From Lachnospira sp. UBA3212 (lineage in GTDB: Bacteria; Bacillota; Clostridia; Lachnospirales; Lachnospiraceae), in contig DEWK01000006.1 of assembly GCA_002363615.1 (NCBI GenBank), positions 1 through 64,000 on the forward strand: DNA of 64,000 nucleotides, given 5' to 3'. A program made the position numbers and the translations under genes. The notes under the pieces were generated by a model. The model did not search any database. It was given only the letters and a program-made list of their open reading frames with translations, and had not been told where the DNA came from. This document shows, piece by piece, positions 34,315-43,226 of the stretch. Each line of letters begins with the position of its first letter. Position 1 is the first letter of the stretch.

Positions 34315-34806
34315 TTAGTCAAGATAGGTGTTTCTAGGATTGTAATACTTTATTTTTTCCATTAAGTCCTGATCTGGTTCAATAAAATAGATTTTCTTGT
34401 CTGCTTCAGATACGAAAGCATAATAGTGATTCTCCTCCCTACCACTTCCACAATCCACTTGGGTAAAATTCTTCTGTTCATAAGACTGAAGGGTATGATT
34501 ATTCAAAGAACTAATATGATCAAAATCCTTTACTTCACAAGATAGGATCTTCTTTCTTATATTTTGTCCCAGTATTTTTGTAATGGTCAAACTACCATCC
34601 AAAAATACATATTCATATTCCACATTCGTTCTAATATAAATAATATAAATTAAATAACCAATTCCAAACCAAACAATTAGAATATAAATTCCCAAAAGAA
34701 AAATAAAGGGAAGGGAAACAGCAAGTAAAAACCAACCTAGCATTCTTAACAGATTTTCTTTGCTTCCTGGTTTTGCTGACACCAGTTGCTCTTTTACACC
34801 ATCCAT
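34315..34806 (-). CDS. DUF6106-type membrane protein
   Basis: This 163-residue protein carries two close hydrophobic helices (LLRMLGWFLLAVSLPFIFLLGIY and WFGIGYLIYIIYI, residues about 22-62). A C-terminal soluble domain follows with EYEYVFLDGSLTITKILGQNIRKKI and NHYYAFVSEADKKIYFIEPD. It resembles the DUF6106 family seen mainly in Lachnospiraceae; the function is unknown. I start at the ATG at 34806 behind AAAGGAGA. It lies 74 bp before the foldase gene on the same strand. Confidence 0.68.
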   Translation of the reverse strand: MDGVKEQLVSAKPGSKENLLRMLGWFLLAVSLPFIFLLGIYILIVWFGIGYLIYIIYIRTNVEYEYVFLDGSLTITKILGQNIRKKILSCEVKDFDHISSLNNHTLQSYEQKNFTQVDCGSGREENHYYAFVSEADKKIYFIEPDQDLMEKIKYYNPRNTYLD

Positions 34807-34861
34807 AGTCTCTCTCCTTTCGCACACCCTAAGATTTTACCTTATTTTCAAAGAAATGTAA

Positions 34862-34907
34862 ACAAAAAAGGGCGGCGGACACCGAAACAGTGCCACCAAC
34901 CCTTTCA
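34862..34907 (-). terminator. Terminator after groEL
   Basis: On the minus strand GGGTTGGTGGCAC and GTGTCCGCCGCCC form an imperfect GC-rich hairpin followed by TTTTTTG. It lies 21 bases beyond the groEL stop. Confidence 0.7.
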
Positions 34908-34927
34908 AATTCTTTAGAAAGAAATCA

Positions 34928-36550
34928 TTACATCATTCCAGGCATACCTGCTCCTGCTGGTGCAGCCGGAAGATCTTCTTTAATCGTTGCTACTGCAGAC
35001 TCAGTAGTAAGGAGTGTAGATGCAACAGAAGTAGCATTCTGTAAAGCTGATCTTGTAACCTTTGCAGGATCAAGAATTCCAGCCTCAACCATAGAAACAT
35101 ACTCTTCCTTGTAAGCATCGAAACCAAATCCAGTTTCTGACTCACGAACCTTATTAATGATTACAGCGCCTTCTAAACCGGCATTGGCTGAAATAGTAAA
35201 TAATGGTGCCTCAAGTGCCTTTAAGATAATATTAGCACCTGTCTTCTCATCACCTTCAAGACCAGCCACTAACTTGGCAACTTCCTTAGAAGCATGGATA
35301 TAAGCGGATCCACCACCTGCGATAACACCTTCCTCTACTGCAGCACGAGTAGCATTTAAGGCATCTTCCATACGAAGCTTGTTTTCCTTCACCTCTGCCT
35401 CAGTAGCAGCACCAACACGGATCACTGCAACACCACCTGCTAATTTAGCAAGTCTCTCCTGTAATTTTTCCTTATCAAAATCAGAAGTTGTTTCAGCAAG
35501 CTGATTCTTGATCTGGCTTACACGAGCCTCAATCTGAGCCTTTTCTCCAGCACCATCAACGATTACTGTATTCTCCTTCTGTACCTTAACAGACTTTGCA
35601 CGACCAAGCATTTCAATGGTTGCATCTTTTAATTCAAGACCAACTTCCTCAGAAATCACCTGACCACCAGTAAGTATAGCGATATCCTTTAACATCTCTT
35701 TTCTTCTATCACCATAACCAGGAGCCTTAACAGCAACTACCTGGAAGGTTCCACGAAGCTTATTGACAATTAAGGTTGAAAGAGCTTCACCCTCTACATC
35801 CTCAGCGATAATAAGAAGTCTGGCACCATTCTGAACAATGCTTTCAAGTAATGGAAGAATTTCCTGAATATTTGAAATCTTCTTATCTGTAATAAGAATA
35901 TATGGATCCTCTAAATTTGCTTCCATCTTATCCATATCGGTAGCCATATATGCTGAGATATAACCACGGTCAAACTGCATACCTTCTACAAGATCAAGCT
36001 CTGTTTTCATCGTCTTAGATTCCTCGATTGTGATAACACCATCGTTGGTTACCTTTTCCATGGCATCAGCAACCATCTGTCCAACTTCCTCATCACCTGC
36101 AGAAATTGCAGCAACCTTTGCAATCTGATCCTTACCTGTTACGGCACTAGACATAGCCTTAATAGATTCAACTGCAGCATCACATGCCTTCTTCATTCCC
36201 TTTCTAAGAACAATTGGGTTAGCACCTGCAGCAAGATTCTTCATACCTTCATGAATCATAGCCTGAGCAAGAACGGTTGCGGTAGTAGTTCCATCACCTG
36301 CTACATCATTCGTCTTAGTAGCAACTTCACGAACTAACTGAGCTCCCATGTTCTCAAATGGATCTTCTAACTCTACTTCCTTAGCAATTGTAACACCATC
36401 ATTTGTAATTAAAGGTGCACCATATGACTTATCTAACACTACATTTCTTCCCTTAGGTCCAAGGGTAACCTTAACGGTATTTGCTAACTTATTCACACCG
36501 GCTTCTAAAGCTGCTCTGGCCTCTTCGCCATACTTAATTTCCTTTGCCAT
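34928..36550 (-). CDS. groL: Chaperonin GroEL
   Basis: This is the 540-residue 60-kDa chaperonin subunit that forms the folding chamber with GroES. It starts MAKEIKYGEEARAALEAGV and contains GDGTTTATVLAQAMI (residues about 86-100, ATP binding), LVEGMQFDRGYISAYM and the C-terminal GMPGMM tail. The length is normal. It follows groES by about 70 bp in a heat-shock operon controlled by CIRCE. Confidence 0.98.
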   Translation of the reverse strand: MAKEIKYGEEARAALEAGVNKLANTVKVTLGPKGRNVVLDKSYGAPLITNDGVTIAKEVELEDPFENMGAQLVREVATKTNDVAGDGTTTATVLAQAMIHEGMKNLAAGANPIVLRKGMKKACDAAVESIKAMSSAVTGKDQIAKVAAISAGDEEVGQMVADAMEKVTNDGVITIEESKTMKTELDLVEGMQFDRGYISAYMATDMDKMEANLEDPYILITDKKISNIQEILPLLESIVQNGARLLIIAEDVEGEALSTLIVNKLRGTFQVVAVKAPGYGDRRKEMLKDIAILTGGQVISEEVGLELKDATIEMLGRAKSVKVQKENTVIVDGAGEKAQIEARVSQIKNQLAETTSDFDKEKLQERLAKLAGGVAVIRVGAATEAEVKENKLRMEDALNATRAAVEEGVIAGGGSAYIHASKEVAKLVAGLEGDEKTGANIILKALEAPLFTISANAGLEGAVIINKVRESETGFGFDAYKEEYVSMVEAGILDPAKVTRSALQNATSVASTLLTTESAVATIKEDLPAAPAGAGMPGMM

Positions 36551-36623
36551 ATTACTTACTCTCCTTCTATTCTCTTATAATTATCAGTTATTGTTCTATC
36601 GCTCATCTATATGAATATGATTT

Positions 36624-36911
36624 CTACTTCTCAATCGTAGCAATGATTTCACCCTGACGAACGATCGTATATTCTTCATTATCAATTTTAACGGTATCTC
36701 CGGCATACTTTGAGCAAACAACAAGATCACCAACCTTTGTTACCATCTTAATATCCTTGCCATCAGATGATCCACCCGGACCAACCGCAACAACCTCAGC
36801 AAACTGTGGCTTCTCCTTAGATGCTGATGTAAGAATGATACCAGACTCTGTAGTTTCTTCTGGCTCAACAAACTTTAATACGACTCTGTCAAACATTGGA
36901 TTTAATTTCAT
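36624..36911 (-). CDS. groES: Co-chaperonin GroES
   Basis: This 95-residue protein starts MKLNPMFDRVVLKFVEPEETTESGIIL with the mobile loop near residues 17-30. It ends DNEEYTIVRQGEIIATIEK. I start at the ATG at 36911 behind AAGGAGG; the longer frame to 36959 lacks a ribosome binding site and would overlap the promoter region. It is first in the groES-groEL operon. Confidence 0.97.
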   Translation of the reverse strand: MKLNPMFDRVVLKFVEPEETTESGIILTSASKEKPQFAEVVAVGPGGSSDGKDIKMVTKVGDLVVCSKYAGDTVKIDNEEYTIVRQGEIIATIEK

Positions 36912-36964
36912 GATAATTCCTCCTTGTCTCCATGAATGATGTGGGATTTTCCCCAACAAAACTT

Positions 36965-36993
36965 ATTTTACTATCCTTATGATAGAAATGCAA
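36965..36993 (-). promoter_or_regulatory. Probable sigma-A promoter of groES-groEL
   Basis: On the minus strand -35 TTGCAT (36988-36993) and -10 TAAAAT (36965-36970) are separated by 17 bp. It lies between the CIRCE element and groES, with a leader of about 45 bases. Confidence 0.7.
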
Positions 36994-37014
36994 GTGTTTT
37001 TTTGTTAGCACTCA

Positions 37015-37041
37015 ATTTAAAGTAGTGCTAACTCATATTGT
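37015..37041. promoter_or_regulatory. CIRCE element (HrcA operator)
   Basis: TTAGCACTC, 9 bases, then TAGTGCTAA matches the CIRCE consensus (TTAGCACTC-N9-GAGTGCTAA) with one mismatch in the second arm. It marks groES-groEL as part of the HrcA heat-shock regulon. It sits 21 bp upstream of the best -35 box. Confidence 0.93.
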
Positions 37042-37090
37042 TATACTAAAACATGTTTGTGATAAAAATGTGTTCATTTCTATATTTTTC

Positions 37091-37119
37091 TTTTCATACA
37101 TAAAAAAATCTACTATAAT
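37091..37119 (+). promoter_or_regulatory. Probable promoter of the acidic membrane protein gene
   Basis: -35-like TTTTCA (37091-37096) is 17 bp from a perfect -10 TATAAT (37114-37119), about 65 bases before the start at 37184. Confidence 0.6.
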
Positions 37120-37183
37120 AAAGATGTGATTATATGAAATCATGCAAAAGAACTATTAAATGAATCACAGAAAAGAGGGATCT

Positions 37184-37741
37184 ATGAAAAAAGGATTAAA
37201 GTTTTTATTACTGGGAACATTGGCCTGTGGTGCTGGCCTGGCAGGTTATCTAACCTGGAAAAAACAGAAGGATGAATTTGAAAACCTTCCAGATAATTAC
37301 GGAGATGAAGATGACGACGATATGATTTCTGAAGATGAATTCGAACAAACCGATTTTCCTACTCCACCCCTAAAAAATCAGTCCATTGATGTAGAGGAAT
37401 TTTCTGAGTTTTCCGATGAGGATCCTTCCGATTTTAACCAAGATGGTTTTGTTACATCAGAGGATGAAAGTGAAGAACTCACAGAAGAAAGTGAGGAAGA
37501 GATTCTAAAAAATCTCGCCAAGGAACTTCCTCCTGTAGAACTTGACCCTGTCACCGAAGATGACTTAGAAGACCCGGACTTTGAAGACGATTTAGAAGAA
37601 GCAAATACTGCCGAAGAGAAGAGTAAAGATCAGCCTGAAGATGAAATTCCGGTAAATACAGAATCTTCTGACACAAGTCAGGATGGACCTGTTACCAATG
37701 TAGATGAATTAGATGATTTTTTAAAGAATATCCAATTATAA
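37184..37741 (+). CDS. Small membrane-anchored acidic protein
   Basis: I do not recognise this 185-residue protein. Residues 3-22 form one hydrophobic helix (GLKFLLLGTLACGAGLAGYL) followed by WKKQKDEF. The rest is strongly acidic and low in complexity (for example DEDDDDMISEDEFEQ), ending in DELDDFLKNIQL. It may be a lipid- or helix-anchored protein with a disordered tail. I start at the ATG at 37184 behind GAGGGA; the ATG at 37160 has no ribosome binding site. It is transcribed alone, divergent from groES. Confidence 0.7.
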   Translation: MKKGLKFLLLGTLACGAGLAGYLTWKKQKDEFENLPDNYGDEDDDDMISEDEFEQTDFPTPPLKNQSIDVEEFSEFSDEDPSDFNQDGFVTSEDESEELTEESEEEILKNLAKELPPVELDPVTEDDLEDPDFEDDLEEANTAEEKSKDQPEDEIPVNTESSDTSQDGPVTNVDELDDFLKNIQL

Positions 37742-37780
37742 AAAAGATAGGTAAGAGAAAAACTCTTACCTATCTTTTTT
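37740..37780. terminator. Bidirectional terminator between the acidic protein and Nudix genes
   Basis: A perfect 18-bp stem (A6-GATAGGTAAGAG with CTCTTACCTATC-T6) encloses the loop AAAAA. T-runs on both strands serve the two convergent genes. Confidence 0.93.
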
Positions 37781-38285
37781 ATTCTTCAAATGCTTTTTTT
37801 ATACTGTCATAATGAAGGAAGATTCCCTGCTTTCCAAACGCTGCAATTTCTGCAGGGGAAGCAAACATAAAACCATCGATTTCCTTTTCCTGAAAATCCA
37901 AATCTTCTTCTGTAAAGTCCAAGCTAAACCGATAGACATCAACGAAATAATTGTCTCCTTCTCCCGGATTATCCCTGCGATAATCAAAAATAAATCCACC
38001 TTCTGCCTGACTTACATCTAGACCAGTCTCCTCTTTTATTTCTCTTTTTACAGCCTCTAAAGAAGTTTCTCCGGCTTGTACGCCACCTCCTGAAACCTCC
38101 CACCATCCGGCTGCCCAAGACTTGGTCATAACTCTTTTGGTAATCAGATATTTACCATCGCTTTTTCTACGAATCACTCCAAGAACAGTAAGATGATAAT
38201 CCCCAGCCTTCATATTCCAGTCATTTCTTTCCATGGTACGACCGGTTAATTCCTTATTCACATCGTAAATATCCCAATGTTCCAT
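37779..38285 (-). CDS. Nudix hydrolase
   Basis: This 168-residue protein carries a Nudix box, GGGVQAGETSLEAVKREIKEETGL (residues about 66-89), which hydrolyses nucleoside diphosphate-linked substrates. The N-terminal MEHWDIYDVNKELTGRTMERND is typical of the subgroup related to isopentenyl-diphosphate isomerase and YfcD. The substrate is unknown. It follows glnS by 15 bp and is probably co-transcribed with it. Confidence 0.9.
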   Translation of the reverse strand: MEHWDIYDVNKELTGRTMERNDWNMKAGDYHLTVLGVIRRKSDGKYLITKRVMTKSWAAGWWEVSGGGVQAGETSLEAVKREIKEETGLDVSQAEGGFIFDYRRDNPGEGDNYFVDVYRFSLDFTEEDLDFQEKEIDGFMFASPAEIAAFGKQGIFLHYDSIKKAFEE

Positions 38286-38300
38286 TCCTTACTCCATTCA

Positions 38301-39980
38301 TTATTTATTTAATTTAAAGGAAGACTTCATGGATACGATTCGATTAAAGACAGGATGTTCCGGACTTGAATCCTTAGCATCTACACAGAAGAATCCCTTT
38401 CTTAAAAACTGGAAACTATCATAAGGCTTAGCTTTTGCCAATTCTGGCTCTACATAGCAATTCTCAAGAACGCATAATGAATTCGGATTGAGATTTAAGC
38501 TACCGTCTTCATTTAACTTGCCCTTTTCCTCGTCTACAATATTCTCATAGAGACGAACCGTCACCTTCTTAGACTGATTGGCCGATACCCAATGAATGGT
38601 TCCCTTTACCTTACGCTCATTAAAGTCAGAACCAGACTTAGTCGCAGGATCATAGGTTGCATGAATCTCTGTTACCTTGCCTGTTTCATCCGTCTTATAG
38701 TCAACACACTTTACAAAGTAAGCATTCATTAAACGAACTTCATTCCCCGGGAAAAGACGGAAATATTTTTTTGGAGGATCTATCATAAAGTCCTCACGTT
38801 CAATATATAATTCCTTGGTAAATGGAATCTTTCTGCTTCCTAACTCAGGATTTTCCCTGTTATTTTCAGCATCCAACCACTCTACCTGGTCTTCTGGATA
38901 ATTATCAATAATTAATTTAACCGGATCTAGGACAGCCATCATACGAGCTTTCTTTAACTTTAAGTCCTCACGGATGCAATACTCAAGCATGGCATAATCC
39001 ACAGAAGAGTTCGCCTTGCTTACACCGCAAAGTTCTACAAACATCTTAATAGACTCTGGTGTAAAACCACGACGACGTAGGGCGGAGATCGTAACTAATC
39101 TTGGATCATCCCAACCATCTACAATGCCATCGTCCACTAACTTCTTGATATATCTCTTGCCTGTTACCACATTCGTAAGGTAAAGCTTTGCAAACTCAAT
39201 CTGACGTGGTGGCTGTTCAAAGCCAACATTTTCCACTACCCAATCATAAAGAGGTCTATGGTCTTCAAATTCCAAGGTACAGATAGAATGTGTAATTCCC
39301 TCAAAAGCATCCTCTAAAGGATGAGCAAAATCATACATAGGATAAATGCACCATTTATCCCCTGTGTTGTGATGGGTCATATGGGCAACTCGATAAATAA
39401 TGGGATCTCTCATATTAATGTTTGCCGCAGCCATATCAATCTTAGCTCGAAGCACCATCTTTCCATCTTCTACCTTGCCATTTTTCATGTCATCAAAAAG
39501 CTTAAGGTTTTCTTCAATGGAACGATTACGATATGGGCTCTCCTTACCAGCTTCTGTCAGAGTACCACGATACTCACGAATCTCATCGGCACTAAGTTCA
39601 CAAACATAGGCCTTTCCCTTTTTAATCAAGGTAATCGCCGCCTCATACATCTGTTGGAAATAATTAGAAGCAAAGTAGATCTCATTATGATAATCTGCTC
39701 CTAGCCATTCTACATCTCTCCTAATAGCCTCCACGAACTCTTCCTTTTCCTTTGTAGGATTGGTATCGTCAAAACGGAGATTAAAGCTGCCCTGATATTT
39801 CTGAGACAAACCATAGTTTAATAAAATAGACTTTGCATGTCCAATATGCAAATAACCGTTTGGCTCAGGTGGGAAACGGGTTTTTACATGATCAAAACGA
39901 CCACTTGCCAAATCCTTATCGATTTCTAACTCGATAAAATTTCCACTCTTCTTCTCTTCTAATTCCTTATTCTCTTCCAT
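38301..39980 (-). CDS. glnS: Glutaminyl-tRNA synthetase
   Basis: This is a 559-residue class I synthetase. It contains TRFPPEPNGYLHIGHAKSILLNYG, with the HIGH motif at about residues 45-48, FDDTNPTKEKEEFVEAI, and a KMSKS-like SKANS region. Specific tRNA-Gln charging features include the C-terminal anticodon-binding beta-barrels with NPNSLCVLENCYVEP. The length and N-terminus fit GlnRS rather than GluRS. It has a good promoter at 40029-40057. Confidence 0.96.
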   Translation of the reverse strand: MEENKELEEKKSGNFIELEIDKDLASGRFDHVKTRFPPEPNGYLHIGHAKSILLNYGLSQKYQGSFNLRFDDTNPTKEKEEFVEAIRRDVEWLGADYHNEIYFASNYFQQMYEAAITLIKKGKAYVCELSADEIREYRGTLTEAGKESPYRNRSIEENLKLFDDMKNGKVEDGKMVLRAKIDMAAANINMRDPIIYRVAHMTHHNTGDKWCIYPMYDFAHPLEDAFEGITHSICTLEFEDHRPLYDWVVENVGFEQPPRQIEFAKLYLTNVVTGKRYIKKLVDDGIVDGWDDPRLVTISALRRRGFTPESIKMFVELCGVSKANSSVDYAMLEYCIREDLKLKKARMMAVLDPVKLIIDNYPEDQVEWLDAENNRENPELGSRKIPFTKELYIEREDFMIDPPKKYFRLFPGNEVRLMNAYFVKCVDYKTDETGKVTEIHATYDPATKSGSDFNERKVKGTIHWVSANQSKKVTVRLYENIVDEEKGKLNEDGSLNLNPNSLCVLENCYVEPELAKAKPYDSFQFLRKGFFCVDAKDSSPEHPVFNRIVSMKSSFKLNK

Positions 39981-40028
39981 AAATACCTCTCTATAACCAT
40001 TGAATGATATACATTACTCTGAACAATA

Positions 40029-40057
40029 AATATAGCATAAAGGGCCATTTTCGTCAA
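40029..40057 (-). promoter_or_regulatory. Sigma-A promoter of glnS
   Basis: On the minus strand -35 TTGACG (40052-40057) and -10 TATATT (40029-40034) are 17 bp apart. The short leader leaves no room for a T-box. Confidence 0.82.
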
Positions 40058-40128
40058 ACATTAGCAAGTTTTACTAAAAAAAGAAGACCAAAACAGCCTT
40101 CCCTTTCTTAAAAAATTGCAATAAAAAA

Positions 40129-40201
40129 AGCTGATGACGGGAATCGGACCCGTGACCTCCGCCTTACCAAGGCGACGCTCTACCGACTGAGCCACATCAG
40201 C
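40129..40201 (-). tRNA. tRNA-Thr (anticodon GGT)
   Basis: The 73-nt cloverleaf has a 7-bp acceptor stem (GCTGATG with CATCAGC), D-arm GGCTCAGTCGGTAGAGC, anticodon loop TTGGTAA giving GGT, and T-loop GGGTCCGATTCCC. CCA is not encoded. It reads ACC (and ACT) codons. Confidence 0.95.
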
Positions 40202-40203
40202 TT

Positions 40204-40254
40204 AGTGCTTTGTAAGCACTCGGATATATTAACATAGACCCGTGAAGAATGCAA
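40204..40254 (-). promoter_or_regulatory. tRNA-Thr promoter and leader hairpin
   Basis: On the minus strand -35 TTGCAT (40249-40254) and -10 TAATAT (40226-40231) are 17 bp apart. The transcript should start near 40220, where a perfect 7-bp hairpin (AGTGCTT and AAGCACT, loop 3 nt; 40204-40220) directly precedes the mature tRNA. Confidence 0.8.
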
Positions 40255-40273
40255 GAGTTTTTTTGAAAAAAAT

Positions 40274-41485
40274 TTATTCTTCTACTAAAACCGGATTACG
40301 ATCTTCCTGCCATGGTAAACCAAAGGCATTTAAACGATCCATAAATGGATCCGGATCAAACTCTTCGATGTTATAAACACCAGGCTTATTCCAGGTTCCG
40401 TTCATTACAAGGCTGGCACCAATCATGGCAGGAACACCCGTGGTATAACTTACTGCCTGAGCACCCGTCTCCTTATATGCCTCCTGATGATCGCATACAT
40501 TAAAGAGATAGTAGTTCTTGTCTTTTCCGTCCTTCTTTCCCCTAAAGATACAACCAATATTGGTCTTTCCCACGGTTCTAGGACCAAGAGATGCTGGATC
40601 CGGAAGCACTGCCTTTAAAAACTGTAAAGGGACAATTTCCTTTTCCTCAAACATAATCGGTTCAATCGAAGTCATGCCAACATTAATTAAGCAATTCAAA
40701 TGACGAAGATAAGACTCTCCAAAGGTCATAAAGAAACGAATGCGCTTGATACCTGGGATGTTAATACCCAAAGACTCCAACTCCTCATGGTGGAGAAGGT
40801 AGATATCCTTCTCTCCCACCTCTTTAAAATGATAGGTCTTATGGATTTCCATAGGCTTGGTCTCGATAAAATGACCATCCTCCCAGTACGAGCCATTGGC
40901 AGAGACTTCACGAATATTGATCTCCGGATTAAAGTTTGTAGCAAATGGATATCCATGATCTCCTCCGTTACAATCCAAAATATCAATGTAGTTAATCTCA
41001 TCAAATTCATGCTTTAAGGCATAGGCTGAAAAAACACCGGTAACACCAGGATCAAATCCTGAACCTAAAAGTGCGGTAATTCCAGCTTCTTTAAATCGTT
41101 CTCTATAAGCCCACTGCCACTTATACTCAAACTTAGCCGTATCTTCCGGCTCATAATTAGCGGTATCCACATAATTTGTCTTGGTGGCAAGACAGGCGTC
41201 CATAATAGTTAAATCCTGGTATGGAAGGGCAAGGTTTAATACCACATCCGGCTTATAACTGGAAATCAGGTCCACCAATTCTTCCACCTTGTCTGCATCC
41301 ACTCTTGCTGTCTCAATCCTTGTCTTAGAAAAACCAGCCTCTTCAATTCGCTTCTTTAAGTCATCACACTTTGATTTGGTACGACTGGCAATCATAATAT
41401 CTGTAAATTCCTTGTCATTTTGACAACATTTCCAAATTGCAACACTTGCTACTCCTCCGCAGCCAATAATTAAAGCTCTACCCAT
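40274..41485 (-). CDS. Carboxy(nor)spermidine dehydrogenase (saccharopine-dehydrogenase-like)
   Basis: This 403-residue NADPH enzyme condenses a diamine (putrescine) with aspartate semialdehyde to carboxyspermidine. The Rossmann start is RALIIGCGGVASVAIWKC, followed by PDVVLNLALPYQDLTIMDAC and the hallmark GSGFDPGVTGVFSAYAL (near residue 140). It ends the speD-speA-speE-speB run. The partner decarboxylase (nspC) is not next to it: a tRNA gene and glnS follow. Saccharopine dehydrogenase is the main alternative, but the operon favours a polyamine role. Confidence 0.88.
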   Translation of the reverse strand: MGRALIIGCGGVASVAIWKCCQNDKEFTDIMIASRTKSKCDDLKKRIEEAGFSKTRIETARVDADKVEELVDLISSYKPDVVLNLALPYQDLTIMDACLATKTNYVDTANYEPEDTAKFEYKWQWAYRERFKEAGITALLGSGFDPGVTGVFSAYALKHEFDEINYIDILDCNGGDHGYPFATNFNPEINIREVSANGSYWEDGHFIETKPMEIHKTYHFKEVGEKDIYLLHHEELESLGINIPGIKRIRFFMTFGESYLRHLNCLINVGMTSIEPIMFEEKEIVPLQFLKAVLPDPASLGPRTVGKTNIGCIFRGKKDGKDKNYYLFNVCDHQEAYKETGAQAVSYTTGVPAMIGASLVMNGTWNKPGVYNIEEFDPDPFMDRLNAFGLPWQEDRNPVLVEE

Positions 41486-41503
41486 AGTAACCTCCGTAAT
41501 ACT

Positions 41504-42376
41504 TTATTTTTTTCGATTATGTAAGACTGCCAATGACAGTTCTCTTAACACTTTACATGCTACCGCTGTGGATGCTCCGGAGGCATCTAAAAGCGGAGAA
41601 AGTTCATTTACATCCATGCCCACAAGTCTGGTACGGGAAATTTGATGAATGGCATCAAGTAAGTCCATAAATGATACCCCTCCCGCTTCCGGGGTTCCCG
41701 TTCCTGGAAAAACAGACGGATCAAGCACATCTAAATCAATGGTAAAATATACCGGAACATTCGTTTTTACCAGAAAATCAACTACTTCTTCTAATCCATC
41801 AAAATTAAATTTCTGCAAATGCGTATGCTCCCTGGCCCAGTAAAACTCTTCCTTTAGGCCGGAACGAATACCAAACTGGTAGATGCGTCCGTCTCCTATT
41901 AGGTCGTAACATCGCCTTACAACACAGGCATGAGAAAGCTTAACTCCCAGATAATCCTCTCTAAGGTCTGTATGAGCATCCAACTGAATCAATACCAGGT
42001 CCGGATATTTTTTTAAGACAGATCGAAACGCTCCTAAGGTCACCAGGTGTTCTCCTCCAATCATACAAGGAAGCTTTCCACTAGTTACAATCTGGTCGGC
42101 AGCCTCTTCAATTTGTTGTAAGGCCATCTCACTATCCCCAAAAGGAAGTTCCAAGTCTCCTCCATCAAAAATGGCAAAATCACATAGGTCCAAATCCTGA
42201 TAAGGGCTATAGGTCTCAAGGCCATAGGATTCATGTCTCATGGTTGCCGAAGCAAATCTTGTTCCAGGTCGATAGGAAGTGGTGGAATCAAAGGGTGCTC
42301 CAAAGATTACCATCTCCGCCTCTTCAAATCCTGCCTGGCAACCAAGAAAAGTTTCAATATTTTTATTCCACTTCAT
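41504..42376 (-). CDS. speB: Agmatinase (ureohydrolase)
   Basis: This 290-residue Mn-dependent enzyme hydrolyses agmatine to putrescine and urea. Metal-binding motifs are GGEHLVTLG (residues about 107-115), QLDAHTDLRED (about 132-142) and TIDLDVLDPSVFPGTGTPEAGG (about 213-234). Its start overlaps the 3' end of speE by 14 bp, with AAAGGAG inside speE. It sits just after arginine decarboxylase and spermidine synthase, giving a complete arginine-to-spermidine route. Confidence 0.94.
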   Translation of the reverse strand: MKWNKNIETFLGCQAGFEEAEMVIFGAPFDSTTSYRPGTRFASATMRHESYGLETYSPYQDLDLCDFAIFDGGDLELPFGDSEMALQQIEEAADQIVTSGKLPCMIGGEHLVTLGAFRSVLKKYPDLVLIQLDAHTDLREDYLGVKLSHACVVRRCYDLIGDGRIYQFGIRSGLKEEFYWAREHTHLQKFNFDGLEEVVDFLVKTNVPVYFTIDLDVLDPSVFPGTGTPEAGGVSFMDLLDAIHQISRTRLVGMDVNELSPLLDASGASTAVACKVLRELSLAVLHNRKK

Positions 42377-43214
42377 TCAATAACTCCTTTACATAGTTTG
42401 GAAGGCAAAAGGCTCCCTTGTGTAATTCCCTATTATAATATTTGGTTTCAAGGCCAAATTTGGTCCATTCCTCTTCCTTAAAATCATTGATCGGATCATA
42501 TTTTTTAGAGGCAAAACCAAAGAGCCAATGTCCCGATGGGTAGGTTGGAATATGAGCCTGATAACACTTTGAAATAGGGAATGTCTCATAAATTCGTTTA
42601 TGAGCTCTTTGCATAGCCAGGGCATCCTCCCCATAAAATGGACTTTCATGTTGATTTATCAAAATTCCTTCCGGACTTAAAATATCCTCACAATTCCCGT
42701 AAAATTCCTTGGTAAAAAGTCCTTCCCCGGGACCAAAGGGATCCGTGGAATCCACAATAATCAAATCATACGCTTCCTTGCAGGATCGAACATAGCGTAG
42801 ACCGTCACAGATCATTATCAAAACCCTAGGATCATTTAGCTTGTCCGAAGTAAACGGCATATATTTCTTGCTTGCTTCAATTACCATTTCATCAATCTCT
42901 ACCAGGTGAATGGTTTGAATGCTTTGATACTTGGTTAATTCCCTTACTGCACCACCATCTCCTCCACCGATGACTAATACCTTTTGAATCTTAGGATTTA
43001 CGGCCATGGCTGTATGAGTAATCATTTCATGGTAAATAAATTCATCCCTTTGAGTTAACATCATATAGCCATCTAAAGTCATAAATCGACCAAATTCTTT
43101 GGAATCAAAGATATCAATTTGCTGATATTCACTTTTTTGACTGTAAACTTGTTTTTCTACCTTGATAGAAAATCTTGCACCTGGTGCATGGTTTTCTGTA
43201 AACCAAAGTTCCAT
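42363..43214 (-). CDS. speE: Spermidine synthase
   Basis: This 283-residue aminopropyltransferase moves the aminopropyl group of decarboxylated AdoMet to putrescine. It starts MELWFTENHAPGARFSIKVEKQVYS. Other motifs are GYMMLTQRDEFIYHEMITH, VLVIGGGDGGAVRELTKY (residues about 83-100) and IIVDSTDPFGPGEGLFTKEFY. It is 12 bp after the arginine decarboxylase gene. Confidence 0.95.
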   Translation of the reverse strand: MELWFTENHAPGARFSIKVEKQVYSQKSEYQQIDIFDSKEFGRFMTLDGYMMLTQRDEFIYHEMITHTAMAVNPKIQKVLVIGGGDGGAVRELTKYQSIQTIHLVEIDEMVIEASKKYMPFTSDKLNDPRVLIMICDGLRYVRSCKEAYDLIIVDSTDPFGPGEGLFTKEFYGNCEDILSPEGILINQHESPFYGEDALAMQRAHKRIYETFPISKCYQAHIPTYPSGHWLFGFASKKYDPINDFKEEEWTKFGLETKYYNRELHKGAFCLPNYVKELLNEVE

Positions 43215-43226
43215 ATTCTCTCCTCT

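Noticed and set aside
39981..40128. T-box riboswitch upstream of glnS (also considered for argS and cysS)
   Set aside because: Leaders are too short and I see no AGGGTGGNACCGCG-like T-box sequence.
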